64,000 nucleotides of DNA, taken from positions 74,084,886 through 74,148,885 of the forward strand of contig CM055899.1 in assembly GCA_029582155.1 (NCBI GenBank). The letters run 5' to 3'. Position 1 is the first letter of the stretch; every line of letters starts with the position of its first letter. The notes under the pieces were generated by a model. The model did no database searches, was not told the DNA's origin, and saw only the letters and a program-made list of their open reading frames with translations. Origin of the DNA: Panopea generosa. Lineage: Eukaryota; Mollusca; Bivalvia; Adapedonta; Hiatellidae. A program made the position numbers and the translations under genes. Below, piece by piece: positions 35,538 through 48,171 of the stretch.

Positions 35538-38500
35538 ATGTATAAAGAGTTTCACAGACACGAATCCAGAATGAATTTAACACAGGCTCCAAAATATCAG
35601 CCAGATGAGGTGGCAGCCGTGTCGCTTTTACAGTATCTAAATATGGAAGAACTTGAGGACTACATGAACAACCCAGACAAAATAGATATACATGTGTCTG
35701 ACCTTCAGCAGGTAAATTAACAAATAGAAACAGTTTATAAGAAAATGATAACAGCAGATTACCACTTCACTTGATTACAGCAGATTACCACTTCACTTGA
35801 TTACAGCAGATTTCCACTTCACTTTATAACAGAAGATAACAAATTCACTTGATAACAGCATGTAACCACTTCACTTGATAACAGATAACCATTTCCCTTG
35901 ATATCAGTAGAATACCACTTAGTAATAACAGGTTACCACTTCACTTGATAACAGCAGATTAACACTTTACTTGATTACGGCATATTACAACTTCAATTGA
36001 TTAAAGCAGATTAAACTTCCCTTGATATCAGTAGATTACGGCTTTACTTGATTATAGCAGATTACCACTTCACTTGATTACAGCAGATTACCATTTCTCT
36101 TGATATCAGTGGATTACCACTTCACTTGGTTATAACAGATTATCACATCACTAGATAACAGCAGATTACCATGTCATTTGATAAAAACAGATTACCACTT
36201 CACTTGATTACAGCAGATTACCACTTCACTTGATTACAGTAGATTACAATTTCACTTGATAACAGCAAATTATCATGTCATTTGATAACAACAGATCACT
36301 ACTTCACTTGATTACAGCATATTACCACTTCACTTGATTACAACAGATTTACAACTTCACTTGATTACAGCAGATTGACACTTCACTTGATTATAACAGA
36401 TTGACACTTCACTTGATAATAGCAAGTTTGTTTGGGCATTGGTGATTGATTCGTTTAAGCTACGGCAATGCTTATGTAAAAGTTATGGCACCAAGGCACA
36501 TTACTGAATTTCATATACATATTTGGCAGAATTCATGACCATTATCATTGCTAGTAATCAAAAGTGGTCCTTCACCAAGATACATGATTTACATACAGTT
36601 CTGCTGAACCAGATATATATGATAATCAACTCTGAATACTGCATAAATCTTGTGTCTTGTCTAATTGGTTGTGTGTTTTTTCATAGGTCAAAGGTATACA
36701 GCGTGATCGAGAAAACATAACTATTAAGAACAGAAGTTTGGCTGAGTACAACATTGGGCTACAACCAAAGTTTGAATCTTTGAAACGTGAAGTTGCTACC
36801 AACTATGAAAGCGTGAATGCACTGAAAATGTCACTAGGAAAAGACGTAGCAAAACTAGGTGAATCTGTCAGACAGTTTTCTTCCATAGTTGAAATAAATC
36901 CTACACTGATGTGTATCTTTTATTATGTTGAATACAGATTAAAGTAGTTATTTGTTCTGCTATTTTAACAACCCGCTTGAGAGTCGGTAGGTGAATACAG
37001 GACTTACTGTGTCAGTCAGCAACCCGCTTGAAAGTGGGTAGGTGAATACAGGACATACTGTGTCAGTCAGCAACCCACCCTCCATTTTGGATTAATATCT
37101 TCAGTACCTGCCATTATGGAGTAATAACTTTAATAGCCTATTTGCGGCAATCTCAATGGTAGTGGTGTAAAGAAAAGGATGTTTGGCACTCATGCCAGAG
37201 GTTGTGGGTTTGATTCAGACTCGAACAACGGCCTCAAAAAGACAACATACAGTATTGGCTCTTTCCCTGTACAGATACTTACAGCACCATTAAGTGATCT
37301 AAATTTCATGCTATCAATGGAAATCTTTTTGTAGATGCTATGATATAAGAAAAATATATTTGTTCAACTACCTTCACTACTTTTGTTACAATATTTGTTG
37401 TTCTATTTCAGAATCATGCACAGGGCGACAGTCAAATGACACAATGTTAGCCATATTTCAGACTGAGGCTGCAACTGCTGATGAGCAATCAGAGGTAATG
37501 TTCCATGATTTCAGAAACGTTTTCATATCATCAAAGTTAAATCTGAAAATAAATCTAATATATTACCCTTCCTGATATGATCAATGATTGACTAATTGAT
37601 TGAATATTTATCATCGAGCACACCACATCTTGCAAGACACTGATTACTTTCACACTTGAATTAGTGGTGGGAGACGAATGCTTTTGAGACGCAATGTCAT
37701 ATATCAATCATCAGGGAGACTATGGCCGAGTGGGGATTCAAACTCAAGACCCCTGGATTGATAGTCGGTTAATATGATCAAGAATTTAATGTCCAGGAAA
37801 TTCTGTTACATCTTAAATAAACATTATCTTTTATACATTCCCCTAAAATTTATATTAAACTATACCATAATTAATGAAGCTAATTCCAGCACCTTCAAAA
37901 GAAGACACCAAGCCATCTGTGAGGTAACAAAATTTCCTTGACAGTGAATTCTTGATCATATTGCATTAAAGGTTAATTACTTTACGGCTTGCAGACAGTG
38001 TTCTGATAATTGAAAGGTTGCTGTGTGTATTCTGTTTTACTTTTTATTTTCATTATGTGTTTGTAAAAATGATGTAATATTATCATTTTAAGGCGTTGTC
38101 AGTCGGTTAAAGTTTTATGTATACCTCAGCTTTTTCTCTGTTTCTCAGCATATTACTTAAGGTATTGAGTCTAAACTTTATAAAAACATTCATATCATGT
38201 TATACAAACAATGTTTAGAGCTAAGTTACCAAAATTTCCATATTTTGGGCTCTTAAACCTTAGGTTAAAGTTTTTTGTTTAGCTTGTGTTTGATTAATTT
38301 ATTGATTTTTTACAGTAATATATATATTGATTCAATAAACTAATCACCATCATATTAAAGACGTTTACATTACTGACGTTTGCCAACATAATGGACATTA
38401 AAAAGACGAGTGTAGAGAGTTATTTTTTAGGGGAAATTCAAAAATATATAATTATAGTCATGTGTAGAGAGTTATTGTTTAGGGGATATTCAAAAATATA

Positions 38501-41152
38501 TAATTATAGTTATGTGTAGAGAGTTATTGTTTAAAGGAAATTAATAAATATATAATAAGTCGTGTGTAGAGAGTTATTGTTTAGGGGATATTGAAAAATA
38601 TATAATAATAGTCATGTGTAAAGAGTTATTGTTTAGGGGATATTGAAAAATATATAATTATAGTTATGTGTAGAGAGTTATTGTTTAGGGGATATTCAAA
38701 AATATATAATAATAGTTATGTGTAGAGAGTTATTGTTTAGGGGATATTCAAAAATATATAATTATAATCATGTGTAGAGAGTTATTGTTTAGGGGAAATT
38801 AATAAATATATAATTATAACCATGTGTAGAGAGTTATTGTTTAGGGGAAATTAATAAATATATAATTATAATCATGTGTAGAAAGTTATTGTTTAGGGGA
38901 TATTCAAAAATATATAATAATAGTCATGTGTAGAGAGTTATTGTTTAGGGGATATTCAAAAATATATAATTATAGTTATGTGTAGAGAGTTATTGTTTAG
39001 GGGAAATTAATAAATATATAATTATAATCATGTGTAGAGAGTTATTGTTTAGGGGATATTCAAAAATATATAATTATAGTTATGTGTAGAGAGTTATTGT
39101 TTAGGGGAAATTAATAAATATATAATTATAATCATGTGTAGAGAGTTATTGTTTAGGGGATATTCAAAAATATATAATAATAGTCATGTGTAGAGAGTTA
39201 TTGTTTAGGGGATATTCAAAAATATATAATAATAGTCATGTGTAGTGAGTTATTGTTTAGGGGATATTCAATAATATGTAATTATTTAATTTATGTACCA
39301 TTTGAATGAATATACAAACCTATCTGTTTCTTATATTTTTTTCGTTGTTTTTTTTCATCTCAAGATCATTTACCTCTCATTGCTAAGGTCGTTGGTTTGC
39401 GCTCTGCTTGGTCAAAAATTTTATGTGAGAAAGTTTGCCAGTTACTTGCGGAAGAAAGGTGGTTCTACTCAGATATATTCTTAGGTCTTCCTCTACCAAT
39501 AAAAACTTGATATGCCATATACCGTATATATAACTTGAAATGTGTTGAAAATGGTGTAAACCCCATTGTTTTCATTCACACATTGTCTGACCTGTTTGTT
39601 ATACAATGAAAGCTTTATTACCAATCTGCAATATCATATTGTTTGCTCATTTAAGATAACTAAGACTAGAAATGTGTCAATAGAACATGGAGTACACACC
39701 ATATGTTTGTAATTTTATGAAACATTCAGTAAAAAGGAGACCATAACTACATGTACTTTGAAATTTTCCCGACATTGACAAATATCAGACTTGACCTGTA
39801 TTAGAGAAACATACAGGTGCCCACAAAGTAGTTATTAGATACCAACCTTTTCAGAAGTTATTCCTCAGAAACATATTTGCTGGACGAATGACAGGGGTAA
39901 CACTTGATGTCCTTTCACCATTCTTCATATGGCTTAGGCCGTAATAAATTAATTGCTAGATTATCATCCCTGCCCACCCCCTAATTTTCATGCCGCCCCG
40001 ACCCTTTTTATTTTCATAAAAAACATCAAACAATTTTAAAAATAAAAAATAAAATTCTCCCGCCCTCCCTGTTTTTAGATAAAGTTGGAATTATAATCTA
40101 GCAATTAATTTATATTCAATTGTTTCAACGGTTAGAACTATTGTTCATTTAACAAGATATATAAGACAGAATTCTGTTTGAAAATAAATGTCCGACCTGG
40201 AAAATTGTCCTTATTGTATTCAATCGTTTTATGTATGTTTATCTTTATCATTAATTATTTTATTCAGAATTGTTTCAGTACAAAATTAACATACTAGAAT
40301 TCAATGGTTTTACTGATGCTGGTTTCAGCAAAGAACTTGTGTAGAAGGATAGGAAACTTACATCTCCTGACTAAACAATAATATACAGTACTTGAATGAT
40401 TAATTTTTTGGTAAATAAATAATTCAGAATTCAGAGGCAACTGATTTCTCATACGTAAAATGTGAGTTGCATACAACCTAAATGTTTTATGTTTTGATCG
40501 TGCAAAATGATCTTGAATTAAAAACATTACAGTTCAAGTCATCTTGTTGTTTGTCAAGTTACAGGAGACAAATTTTGTCATCATTGGTATTTCAATCATT
40601 TTTAACATTATTTACTGGGAATGGTCTTGTTATATGGAGTATTTCATTTTGTAAAGTAATAATTTGAATTTTTATTTCTGAGATGAATGGAAGTTTTTGA
40701 AATTGAAATTGAAAATGCGATTTCGCGAGATTTTGCGTGAATATACAAGCGTTAACAAAATTTCGATAGTAGCCCTTTCCTTCTTTACAATTTCTTTGTT
40801 TCAGTTAAATGAACGTTTATAAGTATCTTTACCATATATTTCTTTTCTTTTTTCACAGCAATTGGCAGATGACTTTTGTGAAAATAAAGTTGATATTGAC
40901 GTTTTCATCAGTGACTATATTACAAAACGTACAGAGGCATATATAAAAAAATCTAAAATAGACAAACTAGCTGAGCTACTGCGACACGGAGGAGGCGGGT
41001 CTGGAGCACCCTACCCTTCATCTTCAGTTCCACCTAGTAGTCCTCACAGTAATGTAGGCGGTATTGGATACAGCCCTTCTGTGGCGTATGGTGGTGCTCC
41101 ATACCCAACCTCGCAATATGGAGGGATGCCAACGCTGAATTACCCTAGATGA
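35538..41152 (+). CDS. VPS37: VPS37, ESCRT-I complex subunit (VPS37B/C/D type)
   Basis: Four coding exons: 35538-35711, 36687-36858, 37412-37494 and 40859-41152 (TGA), giving 240 residues. Junctions are GT..AG, with phases 0, 1 and 0. The Mod(r) domain that docks into the ESCRT-I core spans about residues 26-182. It includes SLLQYLNMEELEDYM, then NRSLAEYNIGLQPKFESLK and DDFCENKVDIDVFISDYITK. The tail (about 185-240) is rich in Gly, Pro, Tyr and Ser, as in VPS37B/C. ESCRT-I acts with TSG101, VPS28 and MVB12/UBAP1 at endosomes to sort ubiquitinated membrane proteins into intralumenal vesicles. The ATG at 35538 is chosen because an in-frame TAA lies at 35505-35507 within the same exon, whose acceptor is at 35475; an upstream non-coding exon is therefore likely. 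Length is close to vertebrate VPS37B/D. Introns 1 and 3 contain minisatellites. Which vertebrate paralogue it matches best cannot be decided by eye. Confidence 0.93.
35744..36424. repeat. 26-bp minisatellite in VPS37 intron 1, about 26 copies
   Basis: Unit TTGATTACAGCAGATTACCA followed by CTTCAC, repeated head to tail with many substitutions and a few short units. It fills about two thirds of the intron. Confidence 0.92.
36966..37077. repeat. 51-bp direct duplication in VPS37 intron 2
   Basis: AACCCGCTTGA(G/A)AGT(C/G)GG, then TAGGTGAATACAGGAC and TACTGTGTCAGTCAGC occur twice in tandem, with the start of a third copy (CAACCCACC). Confidence 0.85.
37141..37330 (+). repeat. tRNA-derived SINE, family A, in VPS37 intron 2
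   Basis: GTAGTGGTGTAAAGAA and TTTGGCACTCATGCCAGAGGT with GTGGGTTTGATTC give a decayed tRNA head as in the other family A copies. Confidence 0.55.
37620..37775 (-). repeat. tRNA-derived SINE, family C (minus strand), in VPS37 intron 3
   Basis: Reads as the reverse complement of the 62.2-kb copy: GGTGGGAGACGAATG, GACGCAATGTCATATATCAA, ACTATGGCCGAGTGGGGATT and CCTGGATTGATAGTCGG. It is truncated relative to that copy. Confidence 0.7.
38403..39285. repeat. 52-bp minisatellite in VPS37 intron 3, about 17 copies
   Basis: Unit TGTGTAGAGAGTTATTGTTT + AGGGGATATTCAAAAATATA + TAATTATAGTTA. Two variants (GATATTCAAAAA and GAAATTAATAAA) alternate irregularly, which points to mixing by unequal exchange. 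Copies are very alike, so the array is young. Confidence 0.95.
39350..39580 (+). repeat. SINE family B copy in VPS37 intron 3
   Basis: The 5' head is partly lost (CTCAAGATCATTTACCTCTC remains). The core GCCAGTTACTTGCGGAAG and tail AACTTGAAATGTGTTGAAAA with TGGTGTAAACCCC are clear. Confidence 0.75.
39944..40113. mobile_element. MITE-like element with inverted termini, in VPS37 intron 3
   Basis: Ends ATAAATTAATTGCTAGA and its reverse complement TCTAGCAATTAATTTAT, an inverted terminal repeat of about 17 bp. The interior is 170 bp of C/T- and A-rich sequence without coding capacity. A related copy lies at 53225-53393. Confidence 0.7.
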
Positions 41153-41797
41153 GAATATATTTATAAAAATAGTTTACAGCAAACTAATGCAAATTGTTAC
41201 GTTTTGTTTTACCTGCACTGTGATACAATGCAGAGTGTGTATTATGTTAATTTGAACAAAAATTTTCTAAATAGATATTCCAACAGCTGTTGCGATTAAA
41301 TTATGTTGGTTATTTTGTATATTCACTCATATCAAGTCAGCGTAATCTATTCTTATTTAACATTACTTAGTAGGAATCAAACATAGTCATTTTTGTTTTA
41401 ACCAATGGAAAAAGCTTATTGTAAATCAAGGGTAACAGGCAAATATTACTTCTCTTGCACTTATGCAGTGTGTATTGATACGATTCAACCAGATAGAATG
41501 TTACAGATGTGTATAAAGTTTTTGAATGTTTTGTTGATGCTTCTGTGAAATGTTTTGTCTATTTGTGGTCAAATTTAGTTTTATAAGTTGTTTCGAAATA
41601 ATGAAAGTTTGAATAAGAAAGTTAATTGGTACGTTATTATTTTACTGAGTGGTATAAAAGGCAGACTGAAGGTCCCGTGCCTCTCACTGCAGTGGTTGAA
41701 CTTGTTAAAATAGTTGATGAAATTGTGTTAATAACTCAAGAAGGCAGGAGAGTTGCTCAACTGGGAATCATTCTGAGTTCTTCTCCACTAATTATAG
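41153..41797 (+). other. Probable VPS37 3' UTR
   Basis: Sequence directly after the VPS37 stop with no splice signals or genes. The 3' end cannot be fixed; it presumably lies before the SINE at about 41.8 kb. Confidence 0.4.
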
Positions 41798-42010
41798 TGT
41801 CTGAGAGGTCTAAGGCACCCTCTCAGGACATATACCGCTATGGTTGTTGATTCCAGTTCTGCTCAATCTAAATAATTTATGTGAGAAAGTTTGTCAGTTA
41901 CTTGCGGAAGGACAGAGGCTTTACTCATTCTGTGGGTTACTCCACCAATAAAACTGGATGTATATATAACCTGAAATGTGTTAAAGATGGATTAAAACCA
42001 CATTCTCCAC
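41798..42010 (+). repeat. SINE family B copy
   Basis: TGTCTGAGAGGTCTAAGGCA is the decayed tRNA-Leu-like head, GTCAGTTACTTGCGGAAG the core and AACCTGAAATGTGTTAAAGA the tail. Confidence 0.75.
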
Positions 42011-42199
42011 AAGATTACAGAAGAAATTTTTTTTAAAAGTTATATTTTCTTAAATCATGTGTAATTTTCATTTCTGCATATAAATTGCTTGTTAAATGGA
42101 TTTAATGTAAAAGAGAGATTTGAAAATTTGATCCCAATTTTGGTGTTAACTAAATTATGACTACAAAATGAATATAGAATAAAGCTGCATTGTGGGTAA

Positions 42200-42620
42200 A
42201 GGGAGTATATCATAAAAAAATGGATAAAAACCATCTTTAATTATCATGAATGAATAAAATTTGACATCTTAAATGAAATGCCACTTCTAAAAATAGATAG
42301 CACATTAATACTGCTTGACAATCTTCATATCATTCAGACTCTCTACAATGAAACAAACTTTAGAATGTGTAAACCTGTATAACCAATAAAATAAATATCA
42401 ACATTTACTCATTTAATGTGTCATAAAGATTATTATAGACTAACCTAGTCAGGAAGCCAAAATTAGTAAATCTCTTTTCAATTTATTATTTTGGCATGTT
42501 TAAATATTCTATTGACAATACGGGGTCAGTGAGTATATACAGGCATAACATTTTGGGAAAAACATGTTTTAGCCAATTTCAAATTGATAATCCCAATATA
42601 CTCCCTTTCAAGTGAATCCT
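42200..42620. repeat. Dispersed repeat, copy 1 of 3
   Basis: Landmarks AATGAAATGCCACTTCTAAA, CATTCAGACTCT, TTCAATTTATTATTTTG and ATACGGGGTCAGTGAGTATA recur in the same order at 49.05-49.50 kb. Partial copies flank the 20-bp array at 43.97-44.72 kb. Confidence 0.65.
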
Positions 42621-43965
42621 ACATGAGTCCTTTTTGTTTATATTTACATTGATGATGATGAAACACCTACTTTGAATGTCGTTTTTTTTCCCCTGACTGC
42701 ATACCCATGCACCAACATTTAAGCTTCAAATACAGTTTACTATAAAATTGTTACCGAGTTACAACAGCTTAGGTCGACTTTGGTTCCCATTTCTGTTGTA
42801 GTTAAACTGTAAAACAGACGGGAACACAATGCAGGGGTGACTTTTGATGTTTGACTGACCATTTTCAGTGTAATGGATACTGTAATAATGTTGCTGGCAC
42901 AATAATACATGTTGGTACAGAATGTGTACATTAATAATATAAATGTAAAGAATGAACTTTTGCGTCTCTTTTTGAAATGCCAATTTTTTGCAAAATTGTT
43001 ATAGGTTGATGAAAGATAAAAGTATGCATGCTTAGAGCAACATTTTATTCATCGAATTTCAATACACATATTACAACATAGCAAATCTGTGTAAACACAA
43101 AACATCGCACACTCTCAGATGTACAGATTTTGTCAATATTGTGTATGCCCCCCATTGACGGCTGTATTATCACACCTTATAGTGTCTGTGACACTTGGTG
43201 ATATAAAGTCGGGCAGTAAAACACCTTTTTCGTATTACTGAGCCACAAAACTGAAAATGACCATCTGTGGACCAAATGTTTATTTCGTATAATAGAATTT
43301 TTTGCATTGTTAAATTTGGAAATAGTGAATCAAAACTGCATTGATATATATAGGGAGAAATTTCGGTTCTGACCTAGTATTTTGAACTACCACAAATTTT
43401 GTACTACCAAATACTAATGCAAAATCACTGTATTACATTTTTCCCATTGTGGTGTTAAAAAAGCAGATTATACACGTTAAGAGCAAAGTCAATGACCTTG
43501 GAACAGCGATGTCAACACACTGAATCAGTGCATGCTTTTTTAATTCTAAAAGGAATTATATACTGTGGTCTGACAGTTCTTTTTTAAACTATCATTACAG
43601 TAATAAAATCCCAACTTAACCATTGTTTTGGTTAATTTCTGAAATGAACTTTAAATATTATATGTTAATATGAAATTAAGAAATTTAAAGTATCTTATTT
43701 TGATGGAAGTTTAATATGGATGAAAATCATATGGGAGGGTTCAAATTATGTTTTATAGATAGAGGTATTTATTTTTAAGATTAGTTTTCTATTTACTTAT
43801 ATTTTAAAAGTTACTCATATATGTGTTATATTACTATGATTATTGATGCAATATTTATCCAAATGTTAATTTTAGTTATATAGCTCTTTAGCAAATGAAA
43901 TGTATTCATTATATTTTTTTCATTCAGATTTTTTCTTGTCAGCAGCTGAAACTTTAATGGCTGTA
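42621..43965. other. Gene-free AT-rich stretch
   Basis: No gene or repeat array is recognised. ORFs here are short and AT-driven. Confidence 0.4.
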
Positions 43966-43969
43966 TAAG

Positions 43970-44720
43970 AGGGAAAATCGCTGTAAATATCTAGGGAAAA
44001 AAGGGTATTTTTATAACTGACACTAATGATCTCATTAGCATAAGTTAATTTAATAAGTTGATCAGAGTGGTGATATTGAAACAAAATTCCCGTTCTAAGA
44101 AAAGATATCAGGCAAAAACTGCTAAACATTTACCTTGTCATTCAGGCTCTTTCTAATATATTACATAACAATATAGGTGATCGGTAAACAATATAGGTGA
44201 TCAGTAAACAATATAGGTGATTAGTAAACAATATAGGTGATCAGTAAATGATATAGGTGAGCAGTAAACGATAAAGGTGATCAGTAAACGATATAAATTA
44301 TCAGTAAACGATATAGGTGATCAGTAAACAATATAGGTGATCAGTAAAAAATATAGGTGATCAGTAAATGATATAGGTGAGCAGTAAACGATAAAGGTGA
44401 TCAGTAAACAATATAGGTGATCAGTAAACAATACAGGTGATCAGTAAACAATATAGATGGCCAGTAAACGATAAAGGTGATCAGTAAATGATATAGGTGA
44501 TCAGTAAACGATATAGGTGATCAGTAAATGATATAGGTGATCAGTTAACAATATAGGTGATCAGTAAACAATATAGGTGACCAGTAAACAATGTAGGTGA
44601 TCAAATCACAATAAACTCATATTATGTTACTTGTTAGATACATTACAACAGACTGCAATTTTAAGCAGGAAATCTACTTTAATCCAACCTGGGCACCAAG
44701 GTCAAGTTAGGAATCATTAT
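43970..44720. repeat. Dispersed repeat, copy 2 of 3, split by a minisatellite
   Basis: The left part (AAAATTCCCGTTCTAAGAAA, CATTCAGGCTCTTTC) and right part (GCAATTTTAAGCAGGAAATC, CAACCTGGGCACCAAGGTCA) match consecutive portions of the 49-kb copy. The 20-bp tandem array lies between them. Confidence 0.6.
44168..44607. repeat. 20-bp minisatellite, about 22 copies
   Basis: Unit ATATAGGTGATCAGTAAACA with variants (aatg, aacg, gagc). Nearly every unit contains GATC, mostly within TGATCA. Confidence 0.95.
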
Positions 44721-45369
44721 ATTAATAAAGCATGTTTAAATAGATGACACATGTACCCTAATGGCAATTTGGGTTAAGCATTATACTGGCATGATCTATT
44801 GAAAAACAGTTTTGCTAATTATTTTTTTTTAAAAATTCAATACTCTTATTAAATTAACGCTTAATAAAAGTCATCATTCAAATTGTTTAAATTTTGTTCT
44901 CAAAGGAAAGATTATTTATTTATAAGACATTTTTTCTTTGATTTTCATACATGAATATGAACGTGACACAGTAAACTTACAACACTGTTTTCTATGTAAA
45001 TATCGTCATTACACACTTCATCCTGTAATAACATTTATGCAACTCAAAAATTGGATGACATTCTATTTGTACATGGAATAAAACAATTTTATTTGGTTAT
45101 AGGTCATATTTTACATCCTTGAATTACTATTTTGTCTTTATATTTTGATTATTATTTATTAAAAATTAAATAACATTTACTTTGTGATTATCTGGGTAAT
45201 GTAAATCAATTCATATTGGACTCATTTATTATTGAATTATATTTTTTGCTTGAAATACTTCTCTTATCAATATTTTTACATTATATCTTGAAAACTGACC
45301 TGATTTCCATGTTATGTTAATCAAAGTATTAAATAACTAGTCAACTTATTTTTTTTTTTTATTCGATTG

Positions 45370-45545
45370 TGAAACAAATTAGACAAATCACGCTCTAAGT
45401 CTTCCAGGTTGGAAATAGTACTAAGCAAATGCAGAAAATGTGTCTTGCTCAAGGAGACCACACATAGCTGTGGCAGAGGATTGAACCCAAGACCCTCCGA
45501 TCATGGGTTCGGTGCTCTACCACTGGACCATGTGCTCCACTATAC
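45370..45545 (-). repeat. tRNA-derived SINE, family D (minus strand)
   Basis: AAATCACGCTCTAAGTCTTCC, TTGCTCAAGGAGACC, AGGATTGAACCCAAGACC (inverted B-box) and GTGCTCTACCACTGGACCAT (inverted A-box). Same layout as the 11.9-kb copy. Confidence 0.75.
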
Positions 45546-45939
45546 CTATATAATGCTCCTATATAATGCTTTGAAATTCATCTCTCATGAACTTGAATGT
45601 TTTCTCAGTTCCATTTCCATGAACAACATTGCTACTGTGCCAATGTGATAAGTGTAGTTTCCGAGGACTTGACCTGTCTATTAGTTAACAAGCATCTTGA
45701 CATCAGGTTAGGATTATGTGTTAACTGATAAACTATTTCATTAATGAGAAAGAGGATAATGTTAGGTCAACTTTGATAAAATAAAAAATCAATCAACAAC
45801 CTATGCTTTATCTTTTTTGCATTTGGTAAATTTTAATGCGATTTTTGTGTATACTTTCACCAAAAAATAAAATTATTTCATTTTTTATTGAAGACCATTC
45901 ATTATGCAAGGTCAAAACTTCATGAAAATTTTTTTGATG

Positions 45940-46085
45940 GCATACAAATTACTCAAAAAATTGTATGTGAGAAAACTCGCCAGCTATTTGTGGAAGAATA
46001 TTGATCCTACTCATCCACCAGTGAAACTGGAAATATAACATGGAATGTGTTGAAATGGTATTTAACCCTACTTAAAAAAAAATAC
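45940..46085 (+). repeat. SINE family B, 5'-truncated copy
   Basis: Core CGCCAGCTATTTGTGGAAGA, CCACCAGTGAAACTGG and tail ATGGAATGTGTTGAAATGGT with an A-rich end. Confidence 0.6.
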
Positions 46086-46959
46086 ACACAAAAAATGGTA
46101 CCAGTACATTTCATGTTGCTTGTAAAACATTAAACGATTAATTTTGCAAATATTTTAGCAACATATAGTCAGGAGTTCCTGTTCTTTTCTATGTTAGTCC
46201 TTGGTATAGATAAATAATACTGAAATTAAGAGACCTTAATTATGTATCTCTTTTTATTGTTGTGAATTTACATGTGTCACACAGTTATGTAATATTGGCT
46301 TAATGATCTTTTTTTTTATTCAAATACTGAATTAAAATCAATGTACCAGTATTTTATAAATGTGTTTTTGTTTATTTGCTGCCTACAAATTGATATACTA
46401 GTAAACATGTTCATATATTTCTATCATCTTTTATTAAACCTATTTGATTCATTTAAAGAATTTAATATTTAATATCTGTGAAGCCAAATGAGTTGATACA
46501 GCAACTGTTTTTTATTGAGAAATGAAGTGCAGTTGGTCAAACTCGTTTGTATAGAGCAACTGAAGTTAAACCTCAAATTTGACTTAATTAATTAACCCAC
46601 TTTCAGCATGTCTGTCTGTCTGTAGACAAACACATGGTTGCAACTCCTTTCTTGCTGCACAGATATCTTTCAAAGTTTCCATTGTTGTTGCTGATATTGT
46701 GCACACAAGATCGAGATCTGTAGTTCATACATGTTGGTTTTAAAAAAAAAGGTATTATATAAGTATGTACATGTAAAAAATAATACATGTAATAATTGAG
46801 TCTGGTCTGTAACTACGTCATTCTGAAATAGTCTGGCAAAAATAATCTCCATAAAGTCATGATTGTCTCATGCATGACCCAGCTCTGTAGCTCTATGGTG
46901 AAGGTCAAACAATTTCTGAAAACTAAACAATTAGGCTGCAGCGTGTATTAAAACGTGTC

Positions 46960-48030
46960 CTGTGGTGATGAGCCCAGTACAAGCTGTTACTATTCTGTCC
47001 CGTGGTGACGAGCCCAGTACAAGCTGTTACTATTCTGTCCCATGGTGATGAGCCCAGTACAAACTGTTACTATTCTGTCCCATGGTGATGAGCCCAGTAC
47101 AAGCTGGTACTATTCTGTCCCATGGTGACGAGCCCAGTACAAGCTGGTACTATTCTGTCCCATGGTGACGAGTCAAGTAGAAGCTGTTACTATTCTGTCC
47201 CATGGTGATGAGTCCAGCACAAGCTGTTTCTATTCTGTCTCATGGTGATGAGCCCAGTACAAGCTGTTACTATTCTGTCACATGGTGACGAGCCCAGTAC
47301 AAGCTGTTACTATTCTGTCACATGGTGATGAGCCCAGTACAAGCTGGTACTATTCTGTCCCATGGTGATGAGCACAGTTCAAGCTGGTACTATTCTGTCC
47401 GGTGGTGATGAGCCCAGTACAAGCTGTTACTATTCAGTCCCGTGGTGACAAGCCCAGTACAAGCTGTTACTATTCTGTCCCATGGTGACGAGCCCAGTAC
47501 AAGCTGTAACTATTCTGTCCAATGGTGACAAGCCCAGTACAAGCTGGTACTATTCTGTCCCATGGTGACGAGCCCAGTACAAACTGTTACTATTCTGTCC
47601 CATGGTGATGAGCCCAGTACAAGCTGGTACTATTCTGTCCCATGGTGACGAGCCCAGTACAAGCTGGTACTATTCTGTCCCATGGTGACGAGCCAAGTAG
47701 AAGCTGTTACTATTCTGTCCCATGGTGATGAGTCCAGCACAAGCTGTTTCTATTCTGTCCCATGGTGATGAGCCCAGTACAAGCTGTTACTATTCTGTCA
47801 CATGGTGACGAGCCCAGTACAAGCTGGTACTATTCTGTCACATGGTGATGAGCCCAGTACAAGCTGGTACTATTCTGTCCCATGGTGATGAGCACAGTTC
47901 AAGCTGGTACTATTCTGTCCCATGGTGATGAGCCCAGTACAATGTTACTATTCTGTCCAATGGTGATGAGCCCAGTACAAGCTGTTACTATTCTGTCCCA
48001 TGGTTATGAGCCCAGTACAAGCTGGTACTA
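46960..48030. repeat. 40-bp minisatellite with a 520-bp higher-order period
   Basis: Unit AAGCTGTTACTATTCTGTCC + CATGGTGATGAGCCCAGTAC, about 27 copies. Diagnostic variants recur exactly 13 units apart: the CAAGTAG variant at about 47170 and 47690, and AGCACAGTTC at about 47371 and 47891. A block of 13 units was therefore duplicated as one piece. ORFs in it are spurious. Confidence 0.95.
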
Positions 48031-48171
48031 TTTGTATAATCTGTTATTACAATATCCTTCCTGTGCGTGGAAAGATGATTGGTAAGCTTTGTTGTTGAAC
48101 ATAGAAGTGCACAAAGTTTTAAGGAATGTTTACCCAGCTTACACTACAAATACAAGCCACAACTGTGATAG

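Noticed and set aside
38403-39285. CRISPR-like direct repeats
   Set aside because: The repeats are contiguous without unique spacers and lie in a eukaryotic intron; this is a minisatellite. The same holds for the arrays at 44.2, 47 and 61 kb.
47882-48085. 67-codon ORF with repeated HGDEPST-like peptides
   Set aside because: Translation of the 40-bp minisatellite, whose unit is not a multiple of three.
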